From positions 1 through 52,800 of the forward strand of contig JAFSCR010000013.1 of assembly GCA_017436645.1 (NCBI GenBank): DNA of 52,800 nucleotides, given 5' to 3'. Below are positions 34,101 to 43,042 of the stretch, in pieces; position 1 is the first letter of the stretch; the number at the start of each line of letters is the position of its first letter. The notes under the pieces were generated by a model. The model was not told where the DNA came from. It did not search any database and was given only the letters and a program-made list of their open reading frames with translations. The translations under genes and the position numbers were made by a program. Source of the DNA: Clostridia bacterium. Lineage in GTDB: Bacteria > Bacillota > Clostridia > UMGS1883 > UMGS1540.

Positions 34101-36115
34101 TTTGAAATTTCCTTTACATATTCGTCCTGACCCCAGTCAGTAAGATAGAGAAGTACAAAGGAGTACATAAGGTGGAAGAGAGATGTATTCCACTTAAGGT
34201 CAAGTCCCCATGCTTCAAAGGTGGTTGTGGCACCTTCTCTTAGCATCCGGAGCCATCTGCCCTCATTTTTAATATAGGCAAGTTTTTCTTCTTCCCTGCC
34301 GAGGCGTGTGAAGGAGGAAAGAACGGAGAAAGAAGTGTAGAACGCTGTCTTATGCGCTTCCTTCTTCATAACCATATCAATGATTCTTTCCTGTGTTTCT
34401 TCATCGGGGCAGAAATCATAACGGAGAGAAAGAATATTGCCGGGGACACTTACGTGCTTTGAGCCTTCTGCATCAATAAAGAAGCCCTGTTCTTTATCAT
34501 AGAACATATCCATAAAGGATTTTACGATGGGCGCCTCATCCATAAATTTCTCTCTGCCCAGCAGTTCGGCAAGCTTATTCAGGCTCTTAATGGCACCGAT
34601 ATAATACGCATTAACAACGTTATGAAGGCCGGGAGAAACACCGCAGCCTTTAATTTCAAAATCGTAACCGTCACGAGCAGGCTTGGGCCAATCCACAAAG
34701 CACTGCTGGTCAACATCACGAAGAAGCCCGTCTTCCCCGGCAAAGGATTCTGTGAAGTAGCGAACGGAATCCGCAATGGTGTCATACCAGGTGTTTGCAA
34801 ATTCTGTATTTTTCGTAAGATAAGCATGGGTTAAAATGAATTCGGGAACGAGGAGAACATAGTCGGAGCTTTCCTGCATAAGAGAACAAGGTGCACAAAT
34901 CATAAGCCCGCGGTGGATTCTGTGGGTGCGAAGGGTATCCGCAATGAGCTTTTCAAAGATTGCATAGTCGCCTGTTAAAATGGCATAGGCGGTGGAGGTA
35001 TAAAGTCCGTCACCTAAATACTGTCCCTTTTCTCTTTCGATGCAGTCCTGAATAATGTCCTGTACGCCGTAGTGGAGGCTATCTGCCGCAAGGCGCCAGA
35101 TTCTCTGCAGGTCGGGATCGTCATATTTACATACAGCTTTCTCTTTGTAAGGATAGTGGCGGAGCCGTGCTTTAATATCATAAATTTCGGTGCCTTCTTC
35201 GCATATGAATTCTGCATAGCGGAAGCTTACATAGTCATACTGAGAGTAGGCATCCTCTTTTCCGGACAACACCCATTCCTCCTGATAAGTAGCGGAGGCG
35301 CGCAGCTCATAGCGGACAGAGCCGTCCTCATTCAGCTCGTGGCCGATACGGACTAAAACAGTTTCTCCGTCCTTACCCTTTGCCTTTGCCGTCACATAAC
35401 CAATATAGTTTCTGCCAAAGTCAACCCTGTAGCCGCCATCGAATTTTTCGAGCTTTACCGGCTCTACATCATAAATAGAAAGCTGGGGTGTGGGCTGGGG
35501 CACGAGAACGCGGTCATCGTGGAGGCAAAATGCTGCCTGTTCCCATTCAGAATCGTTAAATTCAGGCTTTTCAAATCCCACTTCAGCGCTTCTGCAATCG
35601 TAATTCTGGAGGAAATAAAGGCGATAACCGGTAACACCGATTTCCTTATAGCCGGAGTGAATCTTGCATTTTACAGATTCGTCACTTTTTGCAAGAACTT
35701 TTTCGCCCTCTACAATATCAAAGATAAGACCGCTTCTGTCATCATTGGAAACCCAATGGCGGTTGTTAAGACCCTGATAATAGCAATGGAAGGCTACGGT
35801 GTTTTCACCGTCCTTCACAAATTCAGAAATATCCAGTTCATTATAGTAATAATGGAACGGAAATGCGGGTGCAGGTCCTTCCGTTACGAATTTACCATTT
35901 ATGTAAAGTTTATAATAATCGTCAGCCGTTACAAACATTTTCACAGGCTTTGTGCCTTCTGCCGTAAACTTTATGCGAAACAGCATATGGCTGTTTGGGG
36001 GCGTAACATTTTCTTTATTTCCGGTGTCATCCGCCATTCTGTGAAAAACATTGACGGGAGCAATGCCAGAAAACTCTGGTCTTGTAATCCATTTGCCTTC
36101 AAATTTATGTTCCAT
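34097..36115 (-). CDS. GH78 alpha-L-rhamnosidase-like protein (copy 2)
   Basis: A 672-residue paralogue of 30826-32844, with nearly identical blocks (HYYYNE, CYYQGLNNRHWVSNDDRSG, IQDCIEREKGQYLGDG, TTTFEAWG). The catalytic-region motif keeps the Gly-Asp that copy 1 has as Cys-Asp. It has no signal peptide. I chose the ATG at 36115 behind AAGGAAGGAG; a codon at 36169 falls upstream of the predicted -10 box and cannot be the start. It heads the operon GH78-SGNH-YgjV-GH78, and its substrate is probably an imported rhamnoside. Confidence 0.85.
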   Translation of the reverse strand: MEHKFEGKWITRPEFSGIAPVNVFHRMADDTGNKENVTPPNSHMLFRIKFTAEGTKPVKMFVTADDYYKLYINGKFVTEGPAPAFPFHYYYNELDISEFVKDGENTVAFHCYYQGLNNRHWVSNDDRSGLIFDIVEGEKVLAKSDESVKCKIHSGYKEIGVTGYRLYFLQNYDCRSAEVGFEKPEFNDSEWEQAAFCLHDDRVLVPQPTPQLSIYDVEPVKLEKFDGGYRVDFGRNYIGYVTAKAKGKDGETVLVRIGHELNEDGSVRYELRASATYQEEWVLSGKEDAYSQYDYVSFRYAEFICEEGTEIYDIKARLRHYPYKEKAVCKYDDPDLQRIWRLAADSLHYGVQDIIQDCIEREKGQYLGDGLYTSTAYAILTGDYAIFEKLIADTLRTHRIHRGLMICAPCSLMQESSDYVLLVPEFILTHAYLTKNTEFANTWYDTIADSVRYFTESFAGEDGLLRDVDQQCFVDWPKPARDGYDFEIKGCGVSPGLHNVVNAYYIGAIKSLNKLAELLGREKFMDEAPIVKSFMDMFYDKEQGFFIDAEGSKHVSVPGNILSLRYDFCPDEETQERIIDMVMKKEAHKTAFYTSFSVLSSFTRLGREEEKLAYIKNEGRWLRMLREGATTTFEAWGLDLKWNTSLFHLMYSFVLLYLTDWGQDEYVKEISK

Positions 36116-36141
36116 TTTTATTACTCCTTCCTTTTTGGTCA

Positions 36142-36170
36142 CTATACCACAATAGCCGAGAAAATGCAAG
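36142..36170 (-). promoter_or_regulatory. Promoter of the GH78/SGNH operon
   Basis: TTGCAT (36165-36170) and TATAGT (36142-36147) on the minus strand, spacer 17 bp, about 27 bp upstream of the GH78 copy 2 start. It is divergent to the ABC exporter promoter. Confidence 0.65.
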
Positions 36171-36257
36171 TGAAAAACTGAAATTAACGAAATATTTTCG
36201 CTTCATATTAATATAAAGTCCGTATACAGCAAAAAGTTCGGTTTTCGCCCCTTTAGT

Positions 36258-36286
36258 TTGACAGTTTTGTGAATTTATGTTATGAT
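36258..36286 (+). promoter_or_regulatory. Promoter of the ABC exporter
   Basis: A perfect TTGACA (36258-36263) and TATGAT (36281-36286), spacer 17 bp, 32 bp upstream of the ATG. Confidence 0.75.
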
Positions 36287-36318
36287 TTAAAAAAGTACTT
36301 TTCGAGGAAGGTGCACTT

Positions 36319-37992
36319 ATGAAAAACAAGAGTTCACTTTTGTGGATTTTAAAACACGCAAAAAAGGAGGCCCTGCTTCTTTCCGTTTTAGGTTTAACCG
36401 GTATGATTACCTCCAGTGCATACGTTATTCCTGCACTGCTCTCAAGGCGTGTCATTAACGCCGTAACCGGCGGCGGCTCCATTGCAGCGGCAAAAGCGGA
36501 TCTTTTCTTCTCGGGCGGCGTTCTCCTTCTTGTCATTTTATTGCAGCTTGCCCTTTCCATGCTCAGCACACACCTTTCCGCCATGCTTTCCGGCAGACTG
36601 GAAATGAAAATCCGTACGGAATTTTTTGAAACGTTACTGCATAAAAAATACGCCCATATATCCAAATTCCATTCGGGCGAAATCTTAAACCGCTTTACTT
36701 CGGATATTGACGTTGTGGTAAACGGCATCACAACACTTATCCCCCAAACGCTTTCCATTTTTGCGAAGCTTTGTGCCGGCCTTATCGTTGTGGCATCCTT
36801 TTCAGCAAAATATGCACTCGTTTCTGTCCTCTTCGGTATTTGTATTCTGGGCTTTGCGCTTCTCTTTCGTCCGTTTTATAAGAGAATACATAAGGCAGCA
36901 CAGGAAGCGGCAGGCATTTCGAGAAGTTTTACACAGGAATGTGTGGAAAATATTGTGGTCGTAAAAACACTTTCCAAAAGGGCCGGCGTTTTGGAAAAGC
37001 TCAACAGCCACCTTCAAAAGCTTTACCGTATAAAGCTCCGCCGCAGTCTTGTGGGCAATTTTGCTTCGGCCGGTGTTTCACTGATTTTTACCTGCCTTTA
37101 TTACGGCACACTCTTCTGGGGCGCATTTTCTATTCTAAATGACGCCATGGATTATGGAACGCTCATGGCATTTTTGCAAATCGTTTCGCAGATTCAATCT
37201 CCGTTTTTAAGTGCTTCGGGCCTTGTAACGCTTTTATATTCCGCCATGGGCTCTGCCGAACGCCTTATGGAGCCGGAAAACTTTGAAAATGAAAAGACGG
37301 ATTCTCCCATTGATACTGCCGTTTACAAAAATACAAAAGCCATTTGTGCAGAAAATCTTTCCTTCGGCTACTCGGATGCACCTGTCATTTCCGGCACAAC
37401 TTTTTCCCTTCCGAAAGGCAGCTTGGTAGCTATAACAGGCTCGTCCGGCGCAGGAAAAAGCACGCTTTTCCGTCTTCTTCTCGGTCTTTTCTCCCCCACG
37501 GGCGGAAAGCTTTATCTGGAAACCGAAACGGGCAAGGTGATGATTGACGAAACTTGCCGTCCCCTTTTCTCGTATGTGCCGCAGGGGAATCTGCTTTTTT
37601 CCGGCACCATTCGGGAAAACATTAAATTCTTAAACCCCACCGTTTCCGATGCACAAATGGATGAGGCCGCACGTGCCGCTTGTATTTATGACTTTATCAA
37701 ATCCCTTCCCAAAGGGTTTGATACAGAAATCGGCGAGCGTGGCGGCGGGCTTTCAGAAGGACAGATTCAGCGAATCTCGGTTGCCCGTGCGCTTTGTGCA
37801 GACGCCCCCATCCTTCTCCTTGACGAATGCACGTCCGCTCTGGATATAGAAACGGAAGAAGCCATGCTTCGAAATATTGCAAAGCTTAACACAAAGACCG
37901 TTCTTTTCATCTCCCACAAAAACGCCGCCTTCTCCTTCTGCGACGTACATCTTAAAATGGAAGATAAAAAGTTTTGTGTTGCAGAGAGATAA
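36319..37992 (+). CDS. ABC exporter, fused permease and ATPase
   Basis: A 557-residue half-transporter. An N-terminal six-helix membrane domain (to about residue 310) is followed by the nucleotide-binding domain with Walker A GSSGAGKST, signature LSEGQIQRISVARAL, Walker B ILLLDECTSALD and the switch His in ISHKN. It resembles MsbA/MDR-type exporters and would act as a homodimer, since no partner gene adjoins it. The signature is LSEGQ rather than LSGGQ. Substrate unknown. The ATG has a GAGGAAGG site. Confidence 0.9.
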   Translation: MKNKSSLLWILKHAKKEALLLSVLGLTGMITSSAYVIPALLSRRVINAVTGGGSIAAAKADLFFSGGVLLLVILLQLALSMLSTHLSAMLSGRLEMKIRTEFFETLLHKKYAHISKFHSGEILNRFTSDIDVVVNGITTLIPQTLSIFAKLCAGLIVVASFSAKYALVSVLFGICILGFALLFRPFYKRIHKAAQEAAGISRSFTQECVENIVVVKTLSKRAGVLEKLNSHLQKLYRIKLRRSLVGNFASAGVSLIFTCLYYGTLFWGAFSILNDAMDYGTLMAFLQIVSQIQSPFLSASGLVTLLYSAMGSAERLMEPENFENEKTDSPIDTAVYKNTKAICAENLSFGYSDAPVISGTTFSLPKGSLVAITGSSGAGKSTLFRLLLGLFSPTGGKLYLETETGKVMIDETCRPLFSYVPQGNLLFSGTIRENIKFLNPTVSDAQMDEAARAACIYDFIKSLPKGFDTEIGERGGGLSEGQIQRISVARALCADAPILLLDECTSALDIETEEAMLRNIAKLNTKTVLFISHKNAAFSFCDVHLKMEDKKFCVAER

Positions 37993-37994
37993 AA

Positions 37995-38028
37995 AAATCC
38001 CCCGAGAGTATTCTCGGGGGTATTTTTT
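37995..38028. terminator. Bidirectional terminator
   Basis: A 9-bp stem CCCCCGAGA/TCTCGGGGG (37999-38007 with 38012-38020), loop GTAT, A-run before and T-run after. It serves the ABC exporter and the convergent glycosyltransferase gene, whose stop codon is in the T-run. Confidence 0.9.
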
Positions 38029-39301
38029 ATCGTACTTCGTCCAGCGTCTTTGCTTCCGTATGTTCTACGGGGCGCCAGACAACTTTCTTAAAGAGTGCCA
38101 CAACCGAAATCGGAACGTATGTAAAGAGATATACGGGGAACAAAATGAGATACCAGATTCTCTTCCCTACGGGGCATTTAATTCTATCCCATTCGGTAAT
38201 CAGTGTCAGCGTACCCATCAGCATAAACATAAAATAAAAGCTTGCAAGGGCGCTGCCGATGGATGAAAGCGTCATATAGCGAATGCTTTCCGGAAGGGCA
38301 GAATTTATATATGTCATAATCCAAATGACAAAGTTTACTAAAATCGTAAAGAGGGTTGCCAGATACGCCGGTGCTACCGACATAAACATATCGAAGCAAG
38401 GAAGTGCTTTCCTGCGGCTTGTAAAAATGCTCTTCCAGAGCTTGCCGCCGTAATGTGCAACGACCTGATAGAAGCCTTTTGCCCATCTCAGGCGCTGATT
38501 CCAGGACTGCTTCATGGTGGTGGGCTGTTCATCGTAAAGCACTGCATATTCACAGTAACCGATGCGCTCGCCGCCGATAACGCTGTCAATGGTAAACTCA
38601 ATATCTTCTGTCAGAAGGTGGTGTTTCCAGCCACCGTTTTTCTGAATAATGTCATGGTGAACAAGGAAGCCGGTACCGGAAATAGCACAGCTGGAGCCGA
38701 CTCGCATACGGGGGTTATTGAGGTAACGTGCCTCACGCATAAACCAGAGGGCATAACCTGCGGAAATCCAGTTGTCCCCATAGTTTTTGGAGTTACGGTA
38801 GCTTGTTAAGATGCGATGGCCCCTATCAAACATTTTATTCATTTCGGCGATAAAGTTTTCATCGAGAAGGTTGTCTGCATCCAGAACGCAGTACCCTTCA
38901 TAATCATCAAACCGTCCGTCTTCCATCATGCTTTTAAACAGATAATCCAAAGCATAGCCTTTGCCGATGAGTTCTTGGTTCTGGCGTTCGTATACGATGG
39001 CGCCAAGGTCACGGCAAATATCCGCCGTATCATCGGTGCAGTTATCTGCGATAACAATGACATCCAGCTTATCTTTTGGATAATTCTGATTCTGGATGCT
39101 TTGAATAAGGTGCCCGATAACGGTGCGCTCATTTCTGGCCGCAATAATTATGCCAAACTTATGAAACGCCTTAGGCGGCTCGGTAATTCTTTCAGGCTTG
39201 CGATAAATAAAGCCTACAATGGTATAAATCACCTGATAGCCGTACAAAAGTGTAAACACGGCAAAAACACATAAATTAAAAATTCTGACAAACTGTTCCA
39301 T
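38027..39301 (-). CDS. Membrane-bound GT2 glycosyltransferase
   Basis: A 424-residue processive-type family 2 glycosyltransferase. One N-terminal membrane helix (residues 6-30) precedes the GT-A domain: ADNCTDDTADI binds the nucleotide, DADNLLDENF is the DxD-type metal site, TEDIEF supplies the catalytic acid, and QRLRWAKGFYQ is the acceptor/processivity motif. Three or four C-terminal helices follow. Similar proteins make extracellular polysaccharides from UDP-sugars; the sugar here is unknown. No export or modification genes adjoin. Confidence 0.88.
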   Translation of the reverse strand: MEQFVRIFNLCVFAVFTLLYGYQVIYTIVGFIYRKPERITEPPKAFHKFGIIIAARNERTVIGHLIQSIQNQNYPKDKLDVIVIADNCTDDTADICRDLGAIVYERQNQELIGKGYALDYLFKSMMEDGRFDDYEGYCVLDADNLLDENFIAEMNKMFDRGHRILTSYRNSKNYGDNWISAGYALWFMREARYLNNPRMRVGSSCAISGTGFLVHHDIIQKNGGWKHHLLTEDIEFTIDSVIGGERIGYCEYAVLYDEQPTTMKQSWNQRLRWAKGFYQVVAHYGGKLWKSIFTSRRKALPCFDMFMSVAPAYLATLFTILVNFVIWIMTYINSALPESIRYMTLSSIGSALASFYFMFMLMGTLTLITEWDRIKCPVGKRIWYLILFPVYLFTYVPISVVALFKKVVWRPVEHTEAKTLDEVR

Positions 39302-39367
39302 AAAACGCTCCTTCTGTCCTTCTTTTTATGACATCAAACGTATTTTTTCGACTTTGTCACCTAAGAG

Positions 39368-39396
39368 AGTGTACCACAATGCGGTCACATTGTCAA
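39368..39396 (-). promoter_or_regulatory. Promoter of the GT2 gene
   Basis: A perfect TTGACA (39391-39396) and TACACT (39368-39373) on the minus strand, spacer 17 bp, about 67 bp upstream of the start. Confidence 0.65.
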
Positions 39397-39431
39397 GTTT
39401 TTCGCATTTTTATTTTTGTCTTTAAAAATTA

Positions 39432-39460
39432 TTCCATGTTTTCTTTATATATGCTATAAT
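39432..39460 (+). promoter_or_regulatory. Promoter of the DNA glycosylase gene
   Basis: A perfect TATAAT (39455-39460) with a weak TTCCAT (39432-39437) 17 bp upstream, 24 bp before the ATG. Confidence 0.5.
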
Positions 39461-39484
39461 AGAAAATATAAAGGAGGTCACGAT

Positions 39485-39958
39485 ATGATTCGTCACCCGT
39501 TCCCGCCATTATATGATGAAAAATCCCGTATTCTGATTCTCGGCAGTTTTCCGTCCGTCAAATCAAGAGAACAAATGTTCTTTTACGGGCATCCCCAAAA
39601 TCGGTTCTGGAAAGTGCTTGCCGCCGTTTTTTCTTCGCCCGTTCCGCATACAACCATGGAAAAACGAACATTTCTTCTTGAAAACGGGATTGCGCTTTGG
39701 GATGTAATCGGAAGCTGTGACATTGAAGGCAGCGCTGACAGTACGATACGAAATGTCTCCCCCAACGACCTTTCCGTCATTTTAGATTGTGCACCCATTG
39801 AAAATATATATGTAAACGGCCGCACGGCGGAAAAATATTATATGCGGTATACCTTTCCCGTGACAGGAAAGGCGGCAACGTGTCTCCCGTCCACATCTCC
39901 CGCAAATGCCGCATGTTCCCTTGAAAAACTAATCGAGGCATGGATGGTTATCCGTTAA
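39485..39958 (+). CDS. DNA-deoxyinosine/uracil-type DNA glycosylase
   Basis: A 157-residue member of the uracil-DNA glycosylase superfamily, closest in pattern to the hypoxanthine-DNA glycosylase group that removes deaminated adenine. Visible motifs are LILGSFPSVKSREQMFFYGHPQNRFW (active-site loop with Asn) and GIALWDVIGSCDIEGSADS, with the C-terminal LPSTSPAN motif contacting the phosphate backbone. The ATG at 39485 has an AAAGGAGG site. It ends convergently with azlD, overlapping by 4 nt. Confidence 0.85.
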   Translation: MIRHPFPPLYDEKSRILILGSFPSVKSREQMFFYGHPQNRFWKVLAAVFSSPVPHTTMEKRTFLLENGIALWDVIGSCDIEGSADSTIRNVSPNDLSVILDCAPIENIYVNGRTAEKYYMRYTFPVTGKAATCLPSTSPANAACSLEKLIEAWMVIR

Positions 39959-40272
39959 AAAAGCATAAGAATCCATTCCGTTAAAAGGACGGCACTGCAT
40001 GCCGAAGCCGCAACAAACAAAAGGCTTCTTTCAAAAAATGCACCGACCAGCGCCGCTATGAAGCCTACCGCTGCGCTTATGGAATTATCCGTCGCAGAGA
40101 AGATGGCAGGCACCGTCATAACACTCAGTACTGCATAAGGGATATAGTAAAGAAACGATAAAACAAAACGATTTTTAATTTTTCGCTTTACAAGCACCAG
40201 AGGCACCATGCGGACAAGATATGTTACCCCCGCCATGACCAGAAGGTATATGAAAAAAGGTGTTTTAGGCAT
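39955..40272 (-). CDS. azlD: AzlD-family branched-chain amino acid export subunit
   Basis: A 105-residue membrane protein with four hydrophobic helices and the AzlD pattern AGVTYLVRMVPLVLV followed by YIPYAVLSVMTVP. With AzlC it forms an exporter for branched-chain amino acids (BrnFE type). The start overlaps the azlC stop by 8 nt. Confidence 0.9.
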   Translation of the reverse strand: MPKTPFFIYLLVMAGVTYLVRMVPLVLVKRKIKNRFVLSFLYYIPYAVLSVMTVPAIFSATDNSISAAVGFIAALVGAFFERSLLFVAASACSAVLLTEWILMLF

Positions 40273-40981
40273 GTTCTACCTCCTCTACGCTGCGGATGGG
40301 CGCCACTTTTGCCATAACTGCGCTTGCCGCCACGGCACAAATAATAATAGCAAACCCATTTGGTATGTTTTTTAAGGCAGGCAAGTATGCAAAAAGACAG
40401 CTGAGGGAGATTGCAAGGAGCACACACAGTAATGTGGCTCTTTCTTTTTTTGCCCCCGGCACCACAATAGCAATAAACATGCCGTAAATGGCAAGCGAAA
40501 GTGCCGAAACGAGCATGGAGGGCAAAATGTCCCCTGCCACTGCGCCAAACAGAGTCCCCAGGCTCCAACCGAGATAAGGCGTAAGAATCAGGCCGTACAT
40601 ATACCGTCTTTCCACAAGCCCCGCCTGTGCGCTTGCCACCGCAAACACCTCGTCCGTATTCATGAACGCGATCAAAAAGCGGTCACGCATGCGAATATCA
40701 GGCCCCAGCTTTTGCGAAAGCGAAAGGGACATGAGTGCATACCGTGCATTAATAACAAGCTGTATGAGAATCAGTTCTATAATTGTGCCGCCCAATGTAA
40801 TTACGGGAACGGCCGCAAACTGGCCTGCGGAGGTTACATTCGTCATGGAAATGAGAAGCGTTTCCATGATTGCAAGGCCACTTTTCGTAGCAAAAATACC
40901 AAAGGCAAAGGCGACGGAAAAATATCCGAAGCAAATGGGCAGGCCATCCTGAATGCCTTTTAAAAATATCTGTTTTTTCAT
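40265..40981 (-). CDS. azlC: AzlC-family branched-chain amino acid exporter
   Basis: A 238-residue membrane protein with about seven helices. The family start GIQDGLPICFGYFSVAFAFGI and TNVTSAGQFA, with NARYALMSLSLSQKL and FLIAFMNTDEVFAVA, is clear. It is the large subunit of the AzlCD exporter. It overlaps the preceding dehydrogenase gene by 4 nt, so dehydrogenase-azlC-azlD is one operon; the metabolic link between them is not obvious. Confidence 0.93.
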   Translation of the reverse strand: MKKQIFLKGIQDGLPICFGYFSVAFAFGIFATKSGLAIMETLLISMTNVTSAGQFAAVPVITLGGTIIELILIQLVINARYALMSLSLSQKLGPDIRMRDRFLIAFMNTDEVFAVASAQAGLVERRYMYGLILTPYLGWSLGTLFGAVAGDILPSMLVSALSLAIYGMFIAIVVPGAKKERATLLCVLLAISLSCLFAYLPALKNIPNGFAIIICAVAASAVMAKVAPIRSVEEVEHA

Positions 40982-42297
40982 TTGCGGACTCCCTTCTCAA
41001 GGAGCTCGTCCATAACGCCCAGATCCCATGCAAGACGGGAAAGGACATATTTGTCCCGAATGTCACGGGATGCTGAGAACGTTTCCGGAATGATAGCCGA
41101 CGACAGCCCGATTTCTTCAAGGCTTCGGGGTGCGCCGATTGCCATGAGAATCCCCTCTATTTCATCAGAAGACGGGATTTCCTTGTTTATAATCTCTATA
41201 ATTTCATCCCAGGCGTCCAGTATAACGGAAAGACGTTTTGCATGGCCGGTTTTACTGTATTTTTGTTCCTTTTCCTCCAGCTGTATCATTGCCTCCGCCC
41301 CCTTGCCCAAAAAGGCACGGAGATTTTCGGCGTGCGTCTTGTAATCGAAGGCGGAAACGAAGGAAATCGCCTTTTCTCTGTCAGGCGAAATTGTACGAAG
41401 AACGTCATAAAACCTCGCCGCCAAAAGCGTCCCTATAGCGCACTGGGTTCCATGAAGCGCTACGGGGGTTCCTTTTGCAAGGCCCCGCATATCCCAGACA
41501 TGAGAGAAATAGTGTTCCACGCCCGATGCCGGACGGGAAACACCGGCATATGCCATGGCCACGCCGCCTAAAATCAGGCCTTCAAACACCGCCTTCACCG
41601 CTTCCGGTTCACGTTTTAAAAGGCCTTCCGCATTTTCCACGCAGCGAGAAACCGCTTTTCTTATCAGTTCTGCCACCCTTTCACAGTAATATTCCCCTGT
41701 GATGCGGTGTGCAATGCGCCACTCGGCAATGCTTATGTATTTTGCCAGCATATCTCCGAGGCCTGCCTGCAAAAGACGAAGCGGAGCTTTTGCAAGTACG
41801 TCCAAATCGCCGATAATCACGTCAGCGCACCGTGTGGGAAGGGAAACCTTCAGGCCGTCCACCGCCATGGAGGACGTTTCCGAAGCATAACCGTCCATGG
41901 AAGGCGCCGTTGCTACCACAACATATGGTTTCCCCGTAATTTTACTTAAAATTTTCCCAATATCGTTTATAACACCGGAGCCGACGGCACAAATGATATC
42001 GCATGAGGGGTCATAGTGCATAACTGCCGCCCCCACTGCCGCTTCATCAGGCTCGAGCGTGTCAGTTTTGAATATATAAGAACTATAAGGAATCCGGGAT
42101 GCAGAAAGTGCCGCGCACGCACTCTCCCCTGCTGCCTTATACGTATTTTTGTCTGCCAAAAGAAACACCCGGGTGCCGAAACGGCTGATAGCCTCAGGAA
42201 GTTTGCGGATAGCACCACGCTCAGCAATGACTTCACCTACGGGATTTATATGTTTCCGTCCGCATGTGCATTCGGTTTTTTCAAAATGACTTTGCAT
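40978..42297 (-). CDS. sn-Glycerol-1-phosphate dehydrogenase (AraM/EgsA type)
   Basis: A 439-residue iron- or nickel/zinc-dependent dehydrogenase reducing dihydroxyacetone phosphate to sn-glycerol-1-phosphate, the archaeal-type stereoisomer. In Firmicutes the AraM form makes heptaprenylglyceryl phosphate precursors. Nucleotide-binding CAVGSGVINDIGKI and ATAPSMDGYASETS are intact, and metal ligands lie in GLGDMLAKYISIAEW and the His-containing VEHYFSH and ALHGTQ. The ATG at 42297 has an AAGGGGGCG site; an upstream in-frame extension would run through the promoter. Confidence 0.88.
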   Translation of the reverse strand: MQSHFEKTECTCGRKHINPVGEVIAERGAIRKLPEAISRFGTRVFLLADKNTYKAAGESACAALSASRIPYSSYIFKTDTLEPDEAAVGAAVMHYDPSCDIICAVGSGVINDIGKILSKITGKPYVVVATAPSMDGYASETSSMAVDGLKVSLPTRCADVIIGDLDVLAKAPLRLLQAGLGDMLAKYISIAEWRIAHRITGEYYCERVAELIRKAVSRCVENAEGLLKREPEAVKAVFEGLILGGVAMAYAGVSRPASGVEHYFSHVWDMRGLAKGTPVALHGTQCAIGTLLAARFYDVLRTISPDREKAISFVSAFDYKTHAENLRAFLGKGAEAMIQLEEKEQKYSKTGHAKRLSVILDAWDEIIEIINKEIPSSDEIEGILMAIGAPRSLEEIGLSSAIIPETFSASRDIRDKYVLSRLAWDLGVMDELLEKGVRK

Positions 42298-42321
42298 TTT
42301 ATTCGCCCCCTTGCTCCTATC

Positions 42322-42350
42322 ATTATAATACCGCATTTTGTGTTTGTCAA
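42322..42350 (-). promoter_or_regulatory. Promoter of the dehydrogenase-azlCD operon
   Basis: A perfect consensus pair on the minus strand, TTGACA (42345-42350) and TATAAT (42322-42327), spacer 17 bp, 24 bp upstream of the ATG. Confidence 0.85.
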
Positions 42351-42375
42351 TAATTGCAAAAAATCTAAAAAACAG

Positions 42376-42404
42376 TTGACGAAGCAGATAAAATATGATA
42401 TTAT
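42376..42404 (+). promoter_or_regulatory. Promoter of tadA and tRNA-Ser
   Basis: TTGACG (42376-42381) and TATTAT (42399-42404), spacer 17 bp, 34 bp before tadA. It is divergent to the dehydrogenase promoter, with 25 bp between the -35 boxes. Confidence 0.65.
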
Positions 42405-42438
42405 TGTTAGTTGTTAGAGCAAAGGAGCAAGCTGCATC

Positions 42439-42855
42439 ATGAACGAATTTATGCAAGAAGCCTTGGCCGAAGCAAGAAAGGGAAAAGCGAATTTTTCTGA
42501 AATCCCCGTCGGGGCAGTTGTAGTACGGGATGGTGAAATCATCGCCCGTGCACATAATGAAAAGGAAAACCTTTCGGACCCCACGGCCCATGCGGAAATT
42601 CTCGCCATTCGCCGTGCCGCAGAACTGCTTGGAGACTGGCGTCTTTCTTCCTGCGACCTTTATGTCACCTTAGAGCCTTGCCCCATGTGCATGGCCGCCA
42701 TTCGGGAAGCCAGAATCCGTCGGCTTTACTCCGGCGCCTATAAACCGCTGGATGCACCCAGTCTTCCATCGCCCGAAACATATTCCGGCATTGAGGAGGA
42801 CGCTTGCACCGAGCTTCTGAAGGATTTTTTCAAATCCCGGCGAGAAAAGATTTAA
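42439..42855 (+). CDS. tadA: tRNA-specific adenosine deaminase
   Basis: A 138-residue zinc deaminase converting A34 to inosine in tRNA-Arg(ACG). The metal site is HAEI (His and catalytic Glu, near residue 53) and PCPMC (two Cys). The length is at the short end of the family but complete. An AAAGGAG site precedes the ATG. It ends 20 nt before tRNA-Ser, so the two are probably transcribed together. Confidence 0.95.
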   Translation: MNEFMQEALAEARKGKANFSEIPVGAVVVRDGEIIARAHNEKENLSDPTAHAEILAIRRAAELLGDWRLSSCDLYVTLEPCPMCMAAIREARIRRLYSGAYKPLDAPSLPSPETYSGIEEDACTELLKDFFKSRREKI

Positions 42856-42875
42856 CCTTTTCGCACATTCAATAC

Positions 42876-42964
42876 GGAGAAGTATCGAAGTGGTCATAAC
42901 GGACATGACTCGAAATCATGATACCCCTCGAGGGCCGTGGGTTCGAATCCCACCTTCTCCGCCA
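42876..42964 (+). tRNA. tRNA-Ser (anticodon CGA)
   Basis: A class II tRNA. The acceptor stem is GGAGAAG/CTTCTCC, the anticodon loop CTCGAAA on stem CATGA/TCATG (anticodon CGA), and the long variable arm ATACCCCTCGAGGGCC. The T-arm has GGTTCGAATCC, and the CCA (42962-42964) is encoded. Phage-type DNA begins straight after it, making its 3' end the probable prophage attachment site. Confidence 0.95.
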
Positions 42965-43042
42965 AGTGATGCAAATTTGAACTCGGCAAGAGTTTACTTT
43001 TTAAGCGGTATTCTTGTCGCGGTTGCAAATTTGTAAAAAAAT

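Noticed and set aside
42965-43040. Short direct repeats of GCAAATTT near tRNA-Ser as an att core
   Set aside because: The two copies are only about 50 bp apart on the same prophage side, so they cannot be attL and attR; the true partner would be outside the window.
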